Source of the DNA: Thermasporomyces composti
Lineage (GTDB): Bacteria > Actinomycetota > Actinomycetes > Propionibacteriales > Actinopolymorphaceae
Length of the DNA stretch: 64,000 bases
Direction of reading: 5' to 3'
Assembly (NCBI RefSeq): GCF_003386795.1
Contig: NZ_QTUC01000001.1
Coordinates: forward strand, 2,294,001 to 2,358,000
The notes under the pieces: generated by a model
What the model was told of the DNA's origin: nothing
What the model saw: the letters and a program-made list of their open reading frames with translations, nothing else
The model's database searches: none
Made by a program: the position numbers and the translations under genes
Shown: one piece after another, positions 1 through 7,470 of the stretch
Position numbering within the stretch: position 1 is the stretch's first letter
Layout: each line of letters opens with the position of its first letter

Positions 1-1048
1 CCCGGAACGACGGCAGCTCGCCGGAGGCGACCTTCTCGGCTCGGTCGTCGTTGGGCACCAGCGTCGGGATGATGCGCGGCTTGGGCTCGCTGCCGTTGCC
101 GAAGCGGCCCAGCCCGGCCGGGGGCGCCGGTGCGTCCTCGAGCGTGGCTCGCTCGGCGGCGTTGCGCTGGTCGGCCGGCTTGGCCTCGATCATCGGGATG
201 TAGGTGTTCTTGTGCCACTCGTGTGGCAGCTCGGCGCCGTCGGAGGGCGAGAGATAGACCCCCACGCGCAAGCCTCTCGCGCGGGCGGCGTCGACGTAGC
301 GACGCAGGATGTCGCCGTCCGGGTTGACGCATCCGACGTCGCGGACCTGCCAGTACGCGTCACCCAGCCCTTCGCGACGTCGCTCCTCGGCCCGCGCGCG
401 GGCGGCGCGCACGGCGTCGGCGTCCTCGCAGCCGTCGAGACGCACCCACCACGGGCTGGCGATGACGGAGTGGGGCGTGTAGCGGGTGGGGTAGAGGACG
501 AAACCGTCGTGGTGCTTGGCGGTGAGCATGGCCAAGCCCGCACCCATGTCCACGAAGCTGTCCATCCACTGGTCGACGTCGATCCGAATCGGCGCGAACC
601 GCTCCTCCTTCTCCATGCCGGAGCCCCACTCCCGGTTGGTGAACGTGTTCATGCCGACGTGGGTGAAGCCGGTGACCTCGAGCCGCTGCCAGTCCAGGTG
701 TCGCCGCTCCGGAACGATGGCGGACGCCTTGGCCAGGACGCGGTCGAAGCCATCGCACTCGAGGACCGGGAGGACGGGCGCGGGACGAATCGCGGACCGA
801 CAATCGGGGCTTGCCATGGGCGCCTCCACCTGGTGCGACGACGGGGACCCGGCATTCTCCGCCGCCGAGGGGGACGCCGCGCTCGAGGGTGCCGTGGCCA
901 GCACCGACACCGTCAACGTCACGGCTGCGGCGACAGCGGGTGCGGTTCTCCGCGATCGGGCGGGGGTGTGGCCTCGTCGCGAGACCCCGTGGTGCCAGAA
1001 GCGAACCGCAGGATTCCAGGACGCGGGTGCGGACGCGGGCTCAGGCAT
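1..1048 (-). CDS. Secreted GH29 alpha-L-fucosidase, 3' end outside window
   Basis: This frame is open from an ATG at 1048 to the left edge, about 349 codons, with no stop. The N-terminus is Arg-poor until a stretch RSRRTAPAVAAAVTLTVSVL that is followed by small residues, which fits a long-n-region export signal. The body reads HVGMNTFTNREWGSG and then AMLTAKHHDGFVLYPTRY and GVYLSPSDGAEL. These match the conserved N-terminal half of the alpha-L-fucosidase (GH29) TIM barrel, including the KHHDGF strand. GH29 enzymes remove alpha-linked L-fucose from glycans by a retaining mechanism. The catalytic nucleophile Asp should lie further on, beyond the left edge, so activity cannot be judged. It is divergent from the GH20 hexosaminidase gene. 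Both look secreted, so a shared role in degrading fucosylated GlcNAc-containing glycans is likely but inferred. Confidence 0.85.
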   Translation of the reverse strand, partial: MPEPASAPASWNPAVRFWHHGVSRRGHTPARSRRTAPAVAAAVTLTVSVLATAPSSAASPSAAENAGSPSSHQVEAPMASPDCRSAIRPAPVLPVLECDGFDRVLAKASAIVPERRHLDWQRLEVTGFTHVGMNTFTNREWGSGMEKEERFAPIRIDVDQWMDSFVDMGAGLAMLTAKHHDGFVLYPTRYTPHSVIASPWWVRLDGCEDADAVRAARARAEERRREGLGDAYWQVRDVGCVNPDGDILRRYVDAARARGLRVGVYLSPSDGAELPHEWHKNTYIPMIEAKPADQRNAAERATLEDAPAPPAGLGRFGNGSEPKPRIIPTLVPNDDRAEKVASGELPSFR

Positions 1049-1364
1049 CGTCGACTCCCCTTCGACGTGTGGCGCCTGTTGGCTCGTGAGCATGGTCGTG
1101 GCTCGTGAGCATGGTCGTCTGACTCGCGCTCGGAAAGGAACGTCCTGGCCTGGAACGGAACTGGCCTGCAAAGGACCGGTCTCCGAGAAACCGCGCAGAA
1201 GCCGGCCACGAAGAGGAACGACCCGGCACGGACCTCCCGGGAGCCGACCTGGACAGCATGACGTCGGCCACTTACGGAACAGAGCGGTGCTCGTCCTCGA
1301 CAACGATTCCGGGCGTGACTTAGCTGGCACACGGTCGACGCGCGGCTGGTGCGAGGAGGGGGCG
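1049..1364. other. Divergent intergenic region, GH29/GH20
   Basis: This 316-bp gap separates two divergent secreted glycosidase genes and must hold both promoters. It contains the 19-bp tandem repeat at 1081-1118. At about 1131-1180 it has several A/G-rich elements of the type GGAAAGGAAC and GGAACGGAAC. No open frame in the gap shows coding character. Confidence 0.6.
1081..1118. repeat. 19-bp perfect tandem direct repeat
   Basis: The unit GGCTCGTGAGCATGGTCGT occurs at 1081-1099 and again at 1100-1118 with no spacer. It lies 33 bp upstream of the GH29 start codon in the shared divergent promoter region. A two-turn direct repeat in this position could be an operator for a glycosidase regulator, but no regulator gene is adjacent. 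Confidence 0.7.
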
Positions 1365-3335
1365 ATGAAGGTCGTACGTCGGACGTTCGTGGTGGTCGCT
1401 GCCTTCCTGCTGCTCCTCGCGACACCCGTGGGCGTGGCGAGCGCCACCGCCCCCAACCCACCGCCCCAGGTGATTCCGTCCCTCACGAACTGGTCCGGCG
1501 GCCAGGGTACGGTCACGCTGTCCACGCGTACGCGCATCCTCGTCCAGCCGCGCGCCGTCCGGGTCCACCAGGACGCTCTCGAGTTCGCCCGGGAGCTCGA
1601 GGAGCGCACCGGCCACCGGCCTAGGGTCGTGCGCGGCCTGGCCGCGGCGAGGCCCGGCGACCTGGTGCTCGAGGTGGACCCGCAGCGACACGACCTGGGC
1701 GGTGAAGGCTACGACCTCCACATCGACGACGTCGTCCACGTCACCGGTGCCACGCCGACCGGCGTGTTCTACGGCACCCGCACCATCCTCCAGGTCCTCG
1801 CCACGACGGACGCCCTCCCGCGTGGTCGCACGATCGACGTCCCGACCTACCCGGAGCGGGGTGTGGGTGTCTGCGCGTGCTACATCCACGTCTCGATGGC
1901 GTGGTTCGAGCGCCTGATGAGGGACATGGCCTACCTCAAGCTCAACCAGCTCTGGATCGAGGCGAAGGTCAAGAGCGACCGGTACCCGGGAACGGTGTTC
2001 TGGGGCTACTACACCAAGGACGAGGTGCGGCGGCTGTCGGCTCTGGCGCGGAAGTACCACATCACCCTGGTGCCGGAGATCAACTCGCCCGGCCACATCG
2101 ACCCCTACCTGGAGAACTATCCCGAGCTGCAGCTCGTCGACCGCTACGGCAACCGGCAGCCGTCACGGCTCGACATCACCAAGCCGGAGGCGTTCGACTT
2201 CCTCACCGGTCTCATCGACGAGGCGCTCGAGGTGTGGGACACGCCGTACTGGCACATGGGCGCGGACGAGTACATGCTCGGCTCGGCGTACGAGGACTAT
2301 CCCCACATCCTCGAGTACGCCCGCGAGAAGTTCGGCCCCGACGCGACACCCCAGGACGCGTTCGTCGACTTCATCAACCGGGTGAACGCGCACGTCAAGA
2401 GCAAGGGCAAGACCCTGCGCATCTGGAACGACGGTCTCGCGGGCGAGAACACGATTCCGCTGGACCCGGACATCGTCGTCGAGCACTGGGACGGCCGCTC
2501 CCACATCCTGCGTCCGTCGCAGTTGCTCGAGGCCGGCCACCGGGTCATGAACTCCTCGTACGCGCTGTACCTCGTGCGGGGCGGCTTCCAGACCGACACC
2601 CGGCAGCTGTATGAGACCGACTGGACGCCGCTGCGCTTCGAGAACGAGACGCTGACTGCACGACACCCCGATCTTACCGGCGCCAAGATCACGATGTGGC
2701 CCGACAACGGTCGGGGGCACACGGAGAACGAGGTCGAGGTCCAGGCGTTCATGCCGCTGCGCCACCTCGCGCTGACCACGTGGGGCGGGCCGAAGCCGAC
2801 CGACTCGTACGACGAGTTCGTGGCGCTGGCCGAGGCGATCGGTCACGCGCCGGGCTGGGAGAACATCGACCGTCAGCCACTGCCCGCGGGCACCTACGCG
2901 TTCGTGGACGTGACGCCGAAGGGAGCCCGTGACGTTCCGCCAGGCGGCGACCGGCTGGCCCCCCTGGCGGCGGAGCCAGGGGCGGCCGCCGGCTTCGTCG
3001 CCGGATCCTCCGCGACGTGGGACCTGCTGCCCACCTCGGACGGCTACTACCGCCTCCGGTCGACGGGGACCGACGTGTGCCTGACGATCGAGGAGGGGCG
3101 ACGGTACCTCAACGTGCCGCTCGAGGCTGGCGCGCCGTTCACGCTCATCGAATGCTCGACGGCCGCGTCGCAGAAGACCCAGCGCTGGCAGCTGGTCCCT
3201 GGTCCGGGCGGGGCCGTTCGACTGGTCAACGCCGTCTCCCAGCTGCCGGTGACCCGAGGGGAGGCGGACGTCGCCGTGCAGATGCCGCCCGACGAGCGCA
3301 CGCCGGCGCTGTTCACGGCTGTCCCTCTTGACTGA
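1365..3335 (+). CDS. Secreted GH20 beta-N-acetylhexosaminidase with C-terminal lectin-like domain
   Basis: The 656-residue product starts at an ATG preceded by GAGGAGGGGG at 1352-1361. Residues 1-29 are a classical signal peptide (MKVVRR, hydrophobic FVVVAAFLLLLATPVGV, then ASA). Residues ~35-150 form the GH20 non-catalytic domain. The barrel follows, with the catalytic Asp-Glu pair D301-E302 in HMGADEYM, where the Glu is the acid/base and the Asp supports substrate-assisted catalysis by the N-acetyl group. The last ~110 residues (ATWDLLPTSDGYYRLRS, then TQRWQLVPG) resemble a ricin-type beta-trefoil and may bind glycan. The likely substrates are terminal beta-GlcNAc or GalNAc residues from chitin, glycoproteins or cell walls. 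The neighbouring fucosidase suggests complex glycans. An upstream-extended open frame from 516 is not used because it lacks a signal peptide. Confidence 0.9.
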   Translation: MKVVRRTFVVVAAFLLLLATPVGVASATAPNPPPQVIPSLTNWSGGQGTVTLSTRTRILVQPRAVRVHQDALEFARELEERTGHRPRVVRGLAAARPGDLVLEVDPQRHDLGGEGYDLHIDDVVHVTGATPTGVFYGTRTILQVLATTDALPRGRTIDVPTYPERGVGVCACYIHVSMAWFERLMRDMAYLKLNQLWIEAKVKSDRYPGTVFWGYYTKDEVRRLSALARKYHITLVPEINSPGHIDPYLENYPELQLVDRYGNRQPSRLDITKPEAFDFLTGLIDEALEVWDTPYWHMGADEYMLGSAYEDYPHILEYAREKFGPDATPQDAFVDFINRVNAHVKSKGKTLRIWNDGLAGENTIPLDPDIVVEHWDGRSHILRPSQLLEAGHRVMNSSYALYLVRGGFQTDTRQLYETDWTPLRFENETLTARHPDLTGAKITMWPDNGRGHTENEVEVQAFMPLRHLALTTWGGPKPTDSYDEFVALAEAIGHAPGWENIDRQPLPAGTYAFVDVTPKGARDVPPGGDRLAPLAAEPGAAAGFVAGSSATWDLLPTSDGYYRLRSTGTDVCLTIEEGRRYLNVPLEAGAPFTLIECSTAASQKTQRWQLVPGPGGAVRLVNAVSQLPVTRGEADVAVQMPPDERTPALFTAVPLD

Positions 3336-3395
3336 GGGGCTGTCCTTCTCGACCGAGCGACCCTCTCCCCTGTCTCCCCCGCAGACTCCCTCCCC

Positions 3396-3413
3396 TCCAG
3401 ACTCCCCTGGAGA
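3396..3413. terminator. Weak hairpin between convergent genes
   Basis: CTCCAG and CTGGAG form a 6-bp inverted repeat around ACTCCC in the 127-bp gap between the convergent GH20 and kinase genes. No T-tract follows, so a terminator role is only suggested by position. Confidence 0.3.
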
Positions 3414-3462
3414 GGCCGCCGACCGCGGGTGCGCGAGCCAGGGCGTCGGTGGGCGCGAGCGG

Positions 3463-4368
3463 TCAGGGCAGGCTCGCGCCGGAGGTCTGGCGCTGGCGGG
3501 CGGACAGGATGCGCCGCGCCACCTGCCCCGCTCGCGCCCCGTAGCTCCCGCCGTACATCGCCGCGTGCGCCAGCAGCGGGTGCAGGTGGTGGATGAGCAA
3601 CCGGTCCCGCCAGCCGTCGGCGAGAGGGTAGACCTCCTGGTACGCCGCGAGGAGTCGGTCGAGGTGCGGCGCGCCGAACAGGACGAGCGTGGCCAGGTCG
3701 CTCTCCCGATGTCCGCCGTACGCGGCCGGGTCCACCAGACGAGGGACGCCATCGGGCGACCAGATGATGTTGCCGGACCAGAGGTCGCCATGGATGCGTG
3801 CGGGCGGCTCCGGTGGTCCGGCGAGCTCGTCGAGGTGGTCCAGCACTCCGCAGATCGCGTTGGCGTCGCCGGCGTCGAGGCGGCCTCGGTTGAACGCCAT
3901 CCGCAAGTACGGCTCCACCCGGTAGCGACCGTAGAACTCCGGCCACCGCTCGCTGGGCGCGTTGGGTTGCGGCAGAGGGCCGATGAAGCCGTCGACCTCC
4001 GCGCCGAACGTCGGCGCCCCGGCGAGGTGGGTGTGAGCCAGCGCTCGACCCAGCCGCTCGGCGGCCTCCGGTGTCGGGCGCCCGGTCTCCACCCAGCTCA
4101 GGACCAGACACTCCCGGTCGTACCCCAGGACCTCTGGGACCGCGGCGGCGTCCTCTCCGGCCGCGCGAAGCCAGGCGAGGTTGCGGGCTTCGGTCGCGAA
4201 GAAGCTCTCAGGGGCGCCAGGCCGGGTCTTGACGAAGACGCTACGCCCGTCGCCGAGACGGACGCGGGTCGCGACACAGAGGTTGCCACCGGCTACCGGG
4301 CTGGTCGCGATGACCGCGGTGCCGAGGAGACCTTCCACGTGGTACGCGATGCTTGCCTGCCGAGCCAT
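3463..4368 (-). CDS. Fructosamine/ketosamine-3-kinase family protein
   Basis: The 301-residue protein has the full fructosamine-kinase fold. A glycine-containing N-lobe (SPVAGGNLCVATRVRL) comes first, followed by a VAIK-like strand (RSVFVKTRPGAPESFFATEA) and then the catalytic loop HGDLWSGNI. The metal-binding VDPA motif is LVDPAAYGGHRESDLA. Family members phosphorylate sugar moieties of glycated proteins or small ketosamines, causing the adduct to fall off. The bacterial substrate is usually unknown. There is no Shine-Dalgarno sequence. A TACTAT hexamer ends 6 nt before the ATG, which suggests a leaderless transcript. It is convergent with the GH20 gene and appears to be monocistronic. Confidence 0.88.
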   Translation of the reverse strand: MARQASIAYHVEGLLGTAVIATSPVAGGNLCVATRVRLGDGRSVFVKTRPGAPESFFATEARNLAWLRAAGEDAAAVPEVLGYDRECLVLSWVETGRPTPEAAERLGRALAHTHLAGAPTFGAEVDGFIGPLPQPNAPSERWPEFYGRYRVEPYLRMAFNRGRLDAGDANAICGVLDHLDELAGPPEPPARIHGDLWSGNIIWSPDGVPRLVDPAAYGGHRESDLATLVLFGAPHLDRLLAAYQEVYPLADGWRDRLLIHHLHPLLAHAAMYGGSYGARAGQVARRILSARQRQTSGASLP

Positions 4369-4374
4369 TCGTCG

Positions 4375-4380
4375 ATAGTA
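4375..4380 (-). promoter_or_regulatory. Leaderless -10 hexamer TACTAT
   Basis: On the minus strand TACTAT lies 6 nt before the ATG of the fructosamine-kinase-like gene. Initiation at or next to the A of the ATG would give a leaderless mRNA, consistent with the lack of a ribosome binding site. Confidence 0.5.
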
Positions 4381-4481
4381 GGTCGCTCGGTCACAAAATG
4401 TGCAGTTTTGATATCTCTATGTGATTACGAGTGGGTCTCTCGGCGTGTCCGGTCGCGACGGGTCGGCCCTAGTCCTCGTCT

Positions 4482-5237
4482 TCAGTCCTCGTCTTCCTCG
4501 CCGAGGATGCGCAGGATCCGTGTGCGCGTCTCTCGGAGGATCTGCGCGATCCGCCGGAGCTGCGCCTCGTTGGCGCCCTGGGCGGCGCTCATCGCGGTCA
4601 CCATCAGGCTCATGCCCGCCGCGCGCAGCTCCGCCCACGGCGAGTCGGCCGGCTCCGTCAGGTCCTCCCACGGGGCGGCCCCACCGCGCGCGTCGACCTC
4701 AGCGCGGCCCGCGTCGGTGAGCGAGTACACCTTCTTGCCGTCCCGCTCGGTGGCCGTCACCAGGCCTTCGTCCTCCAAGAGCTGGAGGGTCGGGTAGATC
4801 GATCCGGGACTGGGCCGCCAGATACCTCCCGTGCGGTCACGCAGCTCCCGGATCATCTCGTAGCCGTGCATCGGCTGGTCGCTCTCGGCGAGGAGGTGGA
4901 GGATCGCCGCGCGGATGTCGCCGCGGCGAGCCCGAGGACCGCGTCGGAAGCCATGGGGGCCGAACCACGCTCCCCAGCCGCCCCAGGAACCGGCGCCACC
5001 CCACGGGGCGCCCCAGGGACCGAACCCGCCGGCGTGCGGACCTCCGCTGTGGAACCGGCGGCGGTGTGCCCGGAACCCCCGCCCGCCCGTGGGCCCCGCG
5101 GTGCTCTCGAACGTCCGCCAGAGGGCGTGCGGGAGCGCGCCTAGCAGGCGCCCGAACGGCCACGTGTGCCTCGGTGACCCGAACGGCGATGTCCCGAACA
5201 GCGGTGTCCCGGACGGTGATGTGTGGTGTGCTCTCAC
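4482..5237 (-). CDS. PadR-family transcriptional regulator with Gly/Trp/Phe-rich N-terminal extension
   Basis: The GTG start at 5237 is preceded on the minus strand by GGGAGGAG at suitable spacing, giving 251 residues. Residues ~30-110 are a low-complexity Gly/Trp/Phe/His-rich segment (FGPWGAPWGGAGSWGGWGAW) typical of actinobacterial PadR proteins. The winged helix follows (RGDIRAAILHLLAESDQPMHGYE, then PSPGSIYPTLQLLEDEGLV and GKKVYSLTDAGR). A C-terminal helical dimerisation part (RRIAQILRETRTRILRIL) closes it. PadR proteins usually repress themselves and a nearby transporter or efflux gene. Here the only obvious operator is in its own upstream DNA, so autoregulation is likely. The effector and other targets are unknown. 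Confidence 0.9.
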   Translation of the reverse strand: MRAHHTSPSGTPLFGTSPFGSPRHTWPFGRLLGALPHALWRTFESTAGPTGGRGFRAHRRRFHSGGPHAGGFGPWGAPWGGAGSWGGWGAWFGPHGFRRGPRARRGDIRAAILHLLAESDQPMHGYEMIRELRDRTGGIWRPSPGSIYPTLQLLEDEGLVTATERDGKKVYSLTDAGRAEVDARGGAAPWEDLTEPADSPWAELRAAGMSLMVTAMSAAQGANEAQLRRIAQILRETRTRILRILGEEDED

Positions 5238-5259
5238 GCTCGCACACTCCTCCCTCGCG

Positions 5260-5311
5260 CTTGACGATGCTTCACGATACCTTGACGATGCTTCACGATA
5301 TATCGCCGATA
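5260..5311. promoter_or_regulatory. Tandem 20-bp repeats and TATCG palindromes upstream of padR-like gene
   Basis: CTTGACGATGCTTCACGATA occurs at 5260-5279 and again at 5281-5300, a period of 21 bp or two helical turns. It runs into two overlapping palindromes, CGATATATCG (5296-5305) and TATCGCCGATA (5301-5311). The block begins 22 bp upstream of the GTG start, so it probably overlaps the promoter and acts as the autoregulatory operator. Confidence 0.65.
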
Positions 5312-5413
5312 CAGCGTCGACAAGGGTGTCGCGAGGCGACAGGGGCGAGCGGAGCTGAGGCGAGCGCGAGGCAGTGGTGCGGTGGCGAGACAGCGGCGTG
5401 CGAGGCCGAGGGA

Positions 5414-6091
5414 TCAGTTCGCGGGTGCAGGAAGTCGCGGGTGCCGGAAACCGGGGTGGTCGGCGGGGAGCGAGCGCCGGACGACCCACGCACTGACCGC
5501 CACACACGCGGCCACGAGCGGCCAGCTCAGCGCGACCCGGGCGATGCCAAGCGCGACCACGGCGTTCGCCGCGTACAAGACCCCGAACACCACCACCCGG
5601 ACGGTGTACTGGCAGACCCACACCCAGGACGCGCGGCAGTACGCGCGGAGCAGGTCCGGGTCCCTGCGCCAGCGAGTTCGCTGCCCAAGGGCCGCGCCCA
5701 CCACGACGCCGAGGAGGGGCCAGCGGACCACGATGCTGACGGCCCAGGCCAGGGCGCTCGCCGCGTTGCTCGCGAGCTGGACCAGGAAGAAGTCGACTGC
5801 CCGACCGGTTCGAAGGGCGACGGTGGCCGCGACCGCCACGCCGAGCAGCCCGAGGAGGACCGCGCGAGGGCGGGTGCCGCGCAGCAGGCGGTATCCGGCG
5901 AGGAGGACGGCCACCGCGATCGCGGCGCCGGCGCCGGCGCCGATGGAATGACCGGACACGAGCCAACCCACGACGAACGCGACCGGTGGCAGAGTGGCGT
6001 CGGTGGACGCCCGCCAGCCGCCGAGCAGCTGCGACAGCGACTCCGGGCCGGTCGTCTCCGGACGGGACTGCTCGAGGTCAGGCACGTGCAC
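5414..6091 (-). CDS. DUF3159 family integral membrane protein
   Basis: The 225-residue product has five or six hydrophobic segments from about residue 35 to 205. It carries family landmarks such as WRASTDATLPPVAFVVGW near the N-terminus, the central GQRTRWRRDPDLLRAY and then ASWVWVCQYTVRVVV. These match the actinobacterial DUF3159 family, which is mostly of unknown function. In several genomes members lie near tRNA, rRNA-modification or replication genes. That context is absent here. The start could be GTG at 6091 or the in-frame GTG two codons later; neither has a strong ribosome binding site. It is divergent from the aminotransferase gene. Confidence 0.8.
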   Translation of the reverse strand: MHVPDLEQSRPETTGPESLSQLLGGWRASTDATLPPVAFVVGWLVSGHSIGAGAGAAIAVAVLLAGYRLLRGTRPRAVLLGLLGVAVAATVALRTGRAVDFFLVQLASNAASALAWAVSIVVRWPLLGVVVGAALGQRTRWRRDPDLLRAYCRASWVWVCQYTVRVVVFGVLYAANAVVALGIARVALSWPLVAACVAVSAWVVRRSLPADHPGFRHPRLPAPAN

Positions 6092-6174
6092 GGCACTTAG
6101 CCTGCCCTAACCAGCGTCGGGGTGGAGAGGGCTTCGGCGGCCGGTGGTTGTGGTATGGCCCACCCCGGCGCCTC

Positions 6175-6199
6175 GTAACCTCTCGGTTACGCGGTAACC
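6175..6199. promoter_or_regulatory. Three GTAACC half-sites upstream of aminotransferase
   Basis: GTAACC (6175-6180), GGTTAC (6185-6190) and GTAACC (6194-6199) alternate in orientation. The last two form the perfect 15-bp inverted repeat GGTTACGCGGTAACC at 6185-6199. The block sits directly upstream of the -10-like hexamer, where a repressor would block RNA polymerase. Confidence 0.6.
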
Positions 6200-6200
6200 C

Positions 6201-6206
6201 TAAGGT
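6201..6206 (+). promoter_or_regulatory. Leaderless -10 hexamer TAAGGT
   Basis: TAAGGT ends 6 nt before the ATG at 6213, and no Shine-Dalgarno sequence is visible. The spacing fits a leaderless transcript starting at the initiation codon. Confidence 0.45.
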
Positions 6207-6212
6207 GAAGCC

Positions 6213-7319
6213 ATGACCGCACCTGGACCTCGCCTGCGACGCGCCCTCGAGGGCATCCCGTCGTACAAGCCAGGCCGTTCGGCGACGTCGGCGACGGGGC
6301 GGCCGACGTACAAGCTCTCCAGCAACGAGTACCCTTTCCCGCCGCCGCCCGAGCTGGTCGACGCCGTTCGTCGAGCGGCGGAGACGATCAACCGCTACCC
6401 CGACCTGACCTCCGGACGACTGGTGGCGAAGCTCTCCGAGCGGTTGGGGGTTCCGACGAGCCACCTGGCCGTCGGCACCGGCTCGGTCGCCCTCCTCTAC
6501 CACCTGCTGCACGCGGTCTGCGAGCCCGGCGACGAGGTGATCTACGCCTGGCGCTCGTTCGAGGCGTACCCGGTCGCCGCACAGGTGGCCGGCGCCACCA
6601 GGATCGAGGTGCCACTGACCCCGGATGCCCGGCTCGACCTCGACGCCATGGCGGAGCGGGTCACCGATCGGACGCGTGCGATTCTCGTCTGCACGCCGAA
6701 CAACCCGACCGGTCCGGTCGTCCATCACGACGAGCTTGCGGCGTTCCTCGCGCGAGTGCCCACGGACGTTCTCGTCCTCGTCGACGAGGCCTACCTGGAG
6801 TTCGTCCGCGACCCGAACGCCGCTGACGCGCTCGCCCTCTATCGCGAGCACCCCAACGTCTGCCTGCTCCGGACCTTCTCCAAGGCCTACTGCCTGGCCA
6901 ACCTGCGGGTCGGGTACGCGATCGCGCACGAGCCGGTGGCCGACGCGCTGCGCGCGTGCGCGCCGCCGTTCGCGGTCTCGTCGCTGGCCGAGGAGGCGGC
7001 GCTGGCGGCGCTGGCCTGCGAGGACGTCCTGCTGGCGGCGGTGGAGCGACTGGTCGAGGAACGGCGCAGGGTCGCCGTGGCGCTCCGCGAGTACGGCTTC
7101 GACGTCCCCGCCACCGAGGCCAACTTCGTCTGGCTTCCCTTGGGCGACGAGGCGGAGGTGTTCGCCGCCGCGTGCGAGGCGGAAGGCGTCATCGTGCGCA
7201 CGTTCGCCGGAGACGGCTGTCGGATCAGCATCGGCGAGCAGAAGGCGAACGACCTCGTGCTCGAAGTGGCGGCCCGGTGGGCCTCGAGTCGCGGACTCTC
7301 CTCCCGCGACCACCGCTGA
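6213..7319 (+). CDS. PLP-dependent histidinol-phosphate/aromatic aminotransferase
   Basis: This 368-residue class I/II fold aminotransferase shows YKLSSNEYPFPPPP near the N-terminus, the cofactor region VGTGSVALLYHLL and the substrate/PLP motif CTPNNPTGP. The Schiff-base lysine is K224 in RTFSKAYCLANLRVGY. A typical HisC/Pat lysine block is SKAYGLAGLRVGY, so two glycines are replaced by Cys and Asn. The enzyme transfers an amino group between glutamate and an imidazole- or phenyl-bearing 2-keto acid or phosphate. It stands alone rather than in a his operon, which favours the aromatic aminotransferase (Pat) role over dedicated histidine biosynthesis, but sequence alone does not settle this. 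Expression is probably controlled through the GTAACC sites. Confidence 0.85.
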   Translation: MTAPGPRLRRALEGIPSYKPGRSATSATGRPTYKLSSNEYPFPPPPELVDAVRRAAETINRYPDLTSGRLVAKLSERLGVPTSHLAVGTGSVALLYHLLHAVCEPGDEVIYAWRSFEAYPVAAQVAGATRIEVPLTPDARLDLDAMAERVTDRTRAILVCTPNNPTGPVVHHDELAAFLARVPTDVLVLVDEAYLEFVRDPNAADALALYREHPNVCLLRTFSKAYCLANLRVGYAIAHEPVADALRACAPPFAVSSLAEEAALAALACEDVLLAAVERLVEERRRVAVALREYGFDVPATEANFVWLPLGDEAEVFAAACEAEGVIVRTFAGDGCRISIGEQKANDLVLEVAARWASSRGLSSRDHR

Positions 7320-7457
7320 GGGTGCTGCTGGCGCGGAGCCGTGCCGAAAGGGAACCGCTGGCGTTGCGTCCAGCCGCCGCGCCGTCATTGCCGGTTATGG
7401 CCACCGCAGCCAGCTCCCGAGATCGACGCGAGCGTTCAGCCCGGGGGATGCCACCGT

Positions 7458-7463
7458 TACGCT
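7458..7463 (+). promoter_or_regulatory. Leaderless -10 hexamer TACGCT
   Basis: TACGCT ends 7 nt before the ATG at 7471, with no ribosome binding site between. The spacing suggests a leaderless transcript. Confidence 0.45.
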
Positions 7464-7470
7464 TCCCGCC

